Shown here one piece after another: positions 1 to 5,497 of a DNA stretch of 5,497 nt. Each line of letters starts with the position of its first letter. Position 1 is the first letter of the stretch. The translations under genes and the position numbers were made by a program. The notes under the pieces are model-generated. The model saw only the letters and a program-made list of their open reading frames with translations. It made no database searches and was not told where the DNA came from. This stretch comes from Arthrobacter sp. (lineage in GTDB: Bacteria; Actinomycetota; Actinomycetes; Actinomycetales; Micrococcaceae): the NCBI GenBank assembly GCA_018260285.1, contig JAGLBH010000120.1, forward strand, positions 1 to 5,497, written 5' to 3'.

Positions 1-1
1 G

Positions 2-550
2 GCGGCGCGGGAAGGGGTCGCCGTCGTCGCCCTCAGCGGATACCGGTCCTACGCGGAGCAGGAGCGCCTCTACTGGGGGTACGTGGCCGCCCATGGGCAG
101 GCGGGGGCGGACGCCTTCTCGGCCCGCCCCGGAACGAGCGAGCACCAGACCGGGCTGGCGGTGGACGTGGGAGGCGCGGACGGGGTCTGCGCGCTGACGG
201 CCTGCTTCGGGAACACGGCGACGGGCCTGTGGGTGCAGGAGCACGCGTGGGAGTACGGGTTCATCGTGCGGTATCCGCCGGGGGCCCTGTCCGTGACCGG
301 GTACGAGTACGAGCCCTGGCACCTGCGCTACGTGGGCCGCCCGGCCGCGCAGGAGATGCGCGAGCGTGAGCTGCCGGTGCTGGAGGAGTACCTCGCGTGG
401 GCCGAGGCGTCCGGCCCCGAGGGGGAGGCGGCTCGGACAGGCCCGCAGAGCGGCGCAGAAACACCCCCGCACCAGTCCCCTCTTGAGAGGGTTCTGGGCG
501 CCGGGGACTCCCCTGATCCCCTCCGCGCCGCCCTCCGGCGGCGGCACTGA
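2..550 (+). CDS. VanY-type D-alanyl-D-alanine carboxypeptidase (peptidase M15), 5' end missing
   Basis: Zinc peptidase that removes the terminal D-Ala from peptidoglycan stem peptides outside the cell membrane. The frame is open from the first full codon at 2, so the start and any signal peptide or membrane anchor lie upstream; 182 residues are visible. Family motifs appear in order: SGYRSY (visible residues 12-17), RPGTSEHQTGLAVDVG (42-57) and YEPWHLRYVG (103-112). Expected zinc ligands H48, D55 and H107 and the catalytic glutamate E104 are all present, so the enzyme looks intact. An in-frame GTG at 83 lies inside the domain after the SGYRSY motif and is not the real start. Beyond the last motif there is a tail of about 70 residues, rich in Pro, Gly, Ala and Arg, with no recognised domain. 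The next gene is 47 bases downstream on the same strand. Family assignment is firm. Whether it acts in wall turnover or in glycopeptide resistance cannot be told; no van genes are visible. Confidence 0.9.
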   Translation, partial: AAREGVAVVALSGYRSYAEQERLYWGYVAAHGQAGADAFSARPGTSEHQTGLAVDVGGADGVCALTACFGNTATGLWVQEHAWEYGFIVRYPPGALSVTGYEYEPWHLRYVGRPAAQEMRERELPVLEEYLAWAEASGPEGEAARTGPQSGAETPPHQSPLERVLGAGDSPDPLRAALRRRH

Positions 551-597
551 GGGTGAGCGGTGTTGCGGTGCTCCTCATTTCGTGATGTTCTCAAGAC
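551..597 (+). promoter_or_regulatory. Short leader between the carboxypeptidase and the first SseB gene; possible promoter
   Basis: The 47-base gap becomes richer in A+T towards its end than the genes around it, which suits a promoter for the SseB pair. No purine-rich Shine-Dalgarno sequence precedes the ATG at 598. A TGA at 583-585, in frame with the SseB gene, rules out an earlier start. A TTGCGG at 563-568 could serve as a -35 element, but no convincing -10 sits at normal spacing. The gene may therefore be read from a leaderless or very short-leader transcript, or be co-transcribed with the gene upstream. This is inference from composition only. Confidence 0.25.
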
Positions 598-1161
598 ATG
601 ACTGAAAATTTGGGCCAGAACGAGGCCGATCAGCAGCATGAGACCATCTCCCCCTCTTCCGAGGCGGTCGAGACCAAGAACCCGCTCGAGGAAGCACTCG
701 CACGCGGCCAGCAGGGCACCGTGGACCAGTCGGACGTCATCCTCACGTTCCTCAACTCCCAGGTGCTCATCCTCACCGCCGAGGATCCCGAGGCAGACCC
801 GGACGCGAACCTCGAGCCGATCGCACTGAGCGGCCCGAGCGACGAGCCGATGATCGCCGTCTTCTCCGACCCCTCCCGCGTGCCCGCCGAGCTCGGCGAG
901 CAGGCTCCCTACGGCGTGGCCGTCCAGGGCGCCACCGTCATCAAGTCCGTCGGAGACGGGGTGGGCATCATGCTCAACCCGGGCTTCGAGCTGGGCTTCA
1001 TGATCGACCACGAGGGCGTCAAGGCCGTCCGCAACGACTTCCGCCCGGCGGAAGAGGTCGAGGCGCTCCTGGCGCAGCAGGGCCAGCAGTCCGAGGGCCA
1101 GCAGGTCACCGCGAATGACACGCACCCGGTGCGCCCCACGAGCGACCCCGCCGGGTTCTGA
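598..1161 (+). CDS. SseB-family protein, long form (187 aa)
   Basis: Contains one SseB N-terminal-type domain, roughly residues 28-145. It shows the family layout: a start helix (NPLEEALARG), a hydrophobic strand (SQVLILT), a second strand near PMIAVFSDPSRVP, and the closing strand GIMLNPGFELGF with the typical NPG turn at 127-129. The first 27 residues are acidic and polar and look disordered. The last 35 or so are rich in Gln and Pro and look like a linker. There is no signal peptide or membrane segment, so a cytoplasmic protein is expected. E. coli SseB is named for a serine-sensitivity phenotype, but the molecular role of this family is unknown and I assign none. ATG at 598 is the first possible start after an in-frame TGA at 583-585; no Shine-Dalgarno sequence is visible. 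The next gene follows directly, in the same frame, and encodes a paralogous domain. Confidence 0.85.
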   Translation: MTENLGQNEADQQHETISPSSEAVETKNPLEEALARGQQGTVDQSDVILTFLNSQVLILTAEDPEADPDANLEPIALSGPSDEPMIAVFSDPSRVPAELGEQAPYGVAVQGATVIKSVGDGVGIMLNPGFELGFMIDHEGVKAVRNDFRPAEEVEALLAQQGQQSEGQQVTANDTHPVRPTSDPAGF

Positions 1162-1545
1162 GTGAACCTCGAGCCAGCCATTGACGCAGCCCGCTCGGGG
1201 CTTCTCTCCGAGGCGGAGCTCGTCAAGGCGTTCGCCCAGGCGCCGCTGATCTACGTGGGCCAGCTGGCCGACGACGACGACCCGTCCAGCTTCCAGCCGC
1301 TCGTCCTCGCTCCCCCGGCGCAGGACGGCGGGGAACCGCAGCCCATGGTGGTCCTCTACACGGATGCCTCGCGCATTCCGGACGAGGTCAAGGAGCGGGC
1401 CTCCATGCTCCTGCAGGTCGAGGGCACATCCGTGCTCGAGACCCTGCCCGAGGGCCTGGGCATCGCCGTCAACCCGGGGGCAGACCCCAACATGGAGCTG
1501 CCCCCGGCGAGCATTCCCGCAGTGCGGGCGGTCCTGGAGGACTAG
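1162..1545 (+). CDS. SseB-family protein, short form (127 aa)
   Basis: A second SseB-type domain that fills nearly the whole protein, from the start helix (LEPAIDAARSG) to GIAVNPG at 100-106. Aligned without gaps over 46 positions (P61-G106 here against P84-G129 of the upstream protein), 18 residues are identical, including PM, D-x-S-R-x-P, the NPG turn and several glycines, so the two are paralogs. The GTG start at 1162 directly follows the TGA of the upstream gene and is the first codon of this open stretch. No Shine-Dalgarno sequence is visible, so translation probably depends on ribosomes ending the upstream gene. The start is plausible because the domain's first helix begins at about residue 3, leaving no room for a later start. 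Residues 37-40 form a run of four Asp. Function unknown; the protein is probably cytoplasmic. The gene stops 11 bases before a large palindrome. Confidence 0.8.
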   Translation: MNLEPAIDAARSGLLSEAELVKAFAQAPLIYVGQLADDDDPSSFQPLVLAPPAQDGGEPQPMVVLYTDASRIPDEVKERASMLLQVEGTSVLETLPEGLGIAVNPGADPNMELPPASIPAVRAVLED

Positions 1546-1556
1546 AGCCCCGCACA

Positions 1557-1620
1557 CGCGTACCCCGGTTTCACTCGTCACCCGCATGCTGCGGGCTGAC
1601 GGGAGAAACCGGGGTACGCG
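1557..1620. terminator. Nested 64-base palindrome between convergent genes, probable two-way terminator
   Basis: Outer arms CGCGTACCCCGGTTTC (1557-1572) and its exact reverse complement (1605-1620) form 16 perfect pairs. After one A/A mismatch the stem continues: 1574-1576 with 1601-1603 (one T-G wobble), 1577-1580 with 1597-1600, a bulged C at 1596, then CCCGCA (1581-1586) with TGCGGG (1590-1595), closing on a 3-base loop. About 29 of 32 possible pairs can form. It begins 11 bases after the SseB stop and lies about 60 bases past the manD stop on the other strand. No T-run follows on either strand, so it is not a textbook intrinsic terminator, though hairpins without T-runs are often proposed as terminators in actinobacteria. 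It could instead be a copy of a dispersed palindromic repeat. Confidence 0.5.
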
Positions 1621-1636
1621 CCGTTCACGGCAGGCG

Positions 1637-1656
1637 GTGCCCACCAGGCTGGGCAC
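1637..1656. terminator. Hairpin, 7-bp perfect stem, possible terminator for manD
   Basis: GTGCCCA (1637-1643) pairs exactly with TGGGCAC (1650-1656) around a 6-base loop. It lies between the large palindrome and the manD stop and would be the second hairpin reached by transcription leaving manD. No T-run follows. It is a weak call alone, but hairpins of this strength clustered in so short a gap suggest a termination zone. Confidence 0.35.
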
Positions 1657-1657
1657 A

Positions 1658-1676
1658 CCGGGTAGAGGTCACCCGG
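1658..1676. terminator. Hairpin, 6-bp perfect stem, just past the manD stop
   Basis: CCGGGT (1658-1663) pairs exactly with ACCCGG (1671-1676) around a 7-base loop. It starts six bases beyond the manD stop codon on the minus strand and is the first hairpin formed in that transcript. It might protect the 3' end of the mRNA or help termination. A 6-bp stem in such GC-rich DNA can arise by chance. Confidence 0.3.
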
Positions 1677-1682
1677 CCGTGC

Positions 1683-2912
1683 TCACCAGTCGTGGACGGT
1701 CCCGTCGTTGAGGCGGTTGTACGGGAGGTATGCCTGCTGGTAGGGGTACTTCGCCGCCTCCTTCTCGTCGAGCTCCACGCCGAGGCCCGGGGCGTCGCCC
1801 GGGTGGAGAAGGCCGCCCTCGAAGGTCAGCTGCTGGCGGAAGACCGAGTTCGTCTTCTCCGAGTGCGGCATGAACTCCTGCAGCCCGAAGTTGTGGATCG
1901 CCATGCCCACGTGCACCTGCGCGGCAAAGCCGACCGGGGAGACGTCCGTGGGCCCGTGGAACCCGGACTTCACCTGGTACATGGCCGCGTAGTCCATGAC
2001 CTTCTTGAGCGGGGAGATGCCGCCGAAGTGCGTCGAGGCGGCGCGCACGTAGTCGATGAGCTGCTCGCGGATGAGGTCCTTGAAGTCCCAGATCGTGTTG
2101 AAGACCTCGCCGATCGCCAGCGGCGTCGTCGTGTGCTGACGCACGAGGCGCAGGGCCTCCTGGTTCTCCGCCGGGGTGCAGTCCTCGAGCCAGAAGAGGT
2201 CGTACGGCTCGAGCGACTTGCCGAGCTGGGCGGCCTGGAGCGGGGTCATCCGGTGATGCCCGTCGTGCAGGAGAATCATCTCCGGCCCGAACTCATGGCG
2301 GACGGCCTCGAAGACCGTGGGGACGTGGCGCAGGTAGGCCCGGGTGTCCCAGTCCTCCTCGGCGGGCTGCGCCGTGCGCTGGGCCGGCTCGTAGTCGTAG
2401 CGCTCGCCCGAGGCCTGCTTCTGCGCGGCCACCCCGTAGAGGGCCTTGATGCCCGGCACGGAGGTCTGCACGCGGATGGCCGTGTAGCCGTGCTCCTGCT
2501 CAGCCCGGATCGAGTCGAAGAGCTCTTCGACGTCGCGCCCCGAGGCGTGCCCGTAGGTCGAGAGGCCTCGTCGGCAGGCCCCGCCCAGGAGCTGGTAGAC
2601 GGGCATCCCCGCGGCCTTGCCCTTGATGTCCCAGAGGGCCATGTCCACGGCGGCGATCGCGGCCATCGTCACGGGCCCGCGGCGCCAGTAGGAGGAGCGG
2701 TAGAGGAACTGCCACATGTCCTCGATCGCGTGGGGGTCCTTGCCGATGAGCAGCTGGGCCACGTGGTCCTTGAGGTAGTGGGCCACGGCGAGCTCGCGCC
2801 CGTTGAGCGTGGCGTCCCCGATGCCCGTCAGGCCCTCGTCCGTCGTGATCTTGAGGGTGACGAAGTTCCTCGTCGGGCTTGTGACGATGACCTCTGCGGC
2901 GGTGATTTTCAT
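1683..2912 (-). CDS. manD: Enolase-superfamily D-mannonate dehydratase (ManD/RspA group)
   Basis: Mg-dependent cytoplasmic enzyme expected to dehydrate D-mannonate to 2-keto-3-deoxy-D-gluconate. It has a capping domain (about 1-120) and a TIM barrel with the metal ligands D217 (in [10 protein letters not shown]), E243 (WLEDCTP) and E269 (AIGEVFN). The catalytic pair of the ManD group is present as R147 and Y159, with H219 after the first ligand and H319, D323 and E346 further on. The protein ends in NDGTVHDW, typical of the group. Numbering matches the Novosphingobium ManD up to Y159, then runs 7 higher, so there is a small insertion in between; this comparison is from memory. Length 409 aa is normal. 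ATG at 2912 has AAGGAG six bases upstream. It is last in the uxuB-uidA-manD operon, where a mannonate dehydratase is the missing step. The subgroup also contains weak or gluconate-preferring enzymes, so activity is less certain than family. Confidence 0.9.
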   Translation of the reverse strand: MKITAAEVIVTSPTRNFVTLKITTDEGLTGIGDATLNGRELAVAHYLKDHVAQLLIGKDPHAIEDMWQFLYRSSYWRRGPVTMAAIAAVDMALWDIKGKAAGMPVYQLLGGACRRGLSTYGHASGRDVEELFDSIRAEQEHGYTAIRVQTSVPGIKALYGVAAQKQASGERYDYEPAQRTAQPAEEDWDTRAYLRHVPTVFEAVRHEFGPEMILLHDGHHRMTPLQAAQLGKSLEPYDLFWLEDCTPAENQEALRLVRQHTTTPLAIGEVFNTIWDFKDLIREQLIDYVRAASTHFGGISPLKKVMDYAAMYQVKSGFHGPTDVSPVGFAAQVHVGMAIHNFGLQEFMPHSEKTNSVFRQQLTFEGGLLHPGDAPGLGVELDEKEAAKYPYQQAYLPYNRLNDGTVHDW

Positions 2913-2918
2913 GGGATT

Positions 2919-2924
2919 CTCCTT
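2919..2924 (-). promoter_or_regulatory. Ribosome-binding site of manD
   Basis: AAGGAG on the minus strand, six bases before the ATG at 2912. It sits in the 30-base gap after uidA and supports this start. The same motif and spacing precede uidA. Confidence 0.8.
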
Positions 2925-2942
2925 GTGTTCGGCAGTCGTGGT

Positions 2943-5497
<2,555 letters not shown>

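Noticed and set aside
474..509. Inverted repeat AGTCCCC/GGGGACT enclosing a smaller CCCTC/GAGGG dyad in the carboxypeptidase tail, as a regulatory site
   Set aside because: It lies within coding sequence of low complexity, the arms are short and G/C-rich, and nothing nearby would obviously use it.
526..543. GC hairpin (7-bp stem CGCCGCC/GGCGGCG, 4-base loop) at the end of the carboxypeptidase gene as a terminator
   Set aside because: It lies inside the coding sequence before the stop, has no T-run directly after it, and GC-only stems of this size are common by chance in this composition.
1159..1161. The TGA between the SseB genes as a selenocysteine codon
   Set aside because: There is no Cys at a comparable place in either paralog, no redox motif, the TGA lies between two complete domains, and I see no obvious stem-loop of the required kind directly after it. 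Ordinary termination with reinitiation is simpler.
328..1656. A 442-codon open frame on the - strand opposite the carboxypeptidase tail and both SseB genes
   Set aside because: It is codon-aligned antisense to the two SseB genes and open for the same codon-bias reason. It runs through the palindrome and shows no domain, while the + strand genes have family motifs.

Overview
The window is a piece of a very GC-rich genome in which almost every codon ends in G or C. Together with the protein types present this suggests an actinobacterium, perhaps of the Micrococcales, but I cannot fix the genus from sequence alone. There are six protein genes, two of them cut by the window edges. I see no RNA genes, CRISPR arrays or insertion sequences.

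Left part, + strand (1-1545): the 3' part of a VanY-type (peptidase family M15) D-alanyl-D-alanine carboxypeptidase with all visible zinc and catalytic residues. After 47 bases come two small SseB-domain genes that are clearly paralogous. The two SseB genes lie in the same reading frame and are separated by exactly one stop codon, TGA, followed at once by GTG. Their function is not known.

Middle (1546-1682): a 137-base gap between convergent genes. It holds a 64-base nested palindrome with perfect 16-base arms, then two smaller hairpins. It probably ends transcription from both sides.

Right part, - strand (1683-5497): a hexuronate/glucuronide catabolic operon transcribed towards the left, in the order uxuB (fructuronate reductase, 5' end outside the window), uidA (beta-glucuronidase) and manD (mannonate dehydratase of the enolase superfamily). 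uxuB and uidA overlap by 14 bases. uidA and manD are 30 bases apart. uidA and manD both have the same ribosome-binding arrangement, AAGGAG-N6-ATG. The expected flow is: glucuronide cleaved inside the cell by UidA to glucuronate; isomerised to fructuronate by a uronate isomerase not in this window; reduced to mannonate by UxuB; dehydrated to 2-keto-3-deoxygluconate by ManD. The importer, isomerase, KDG kinase/aldolase and regulator are not in this window and may lie beyond its right edge.

The points most worth a second look are the same-frame SseB pair split by a single TGA, the nested palindrome, a three-copy 18-base in-frame repeat in the tail of uxuB, and active-site details of ManD and UidA that bear on substrate preference. 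I did not find strong evidence for an undescribed system; the operon is a recognisable pathway with some unusual parts.
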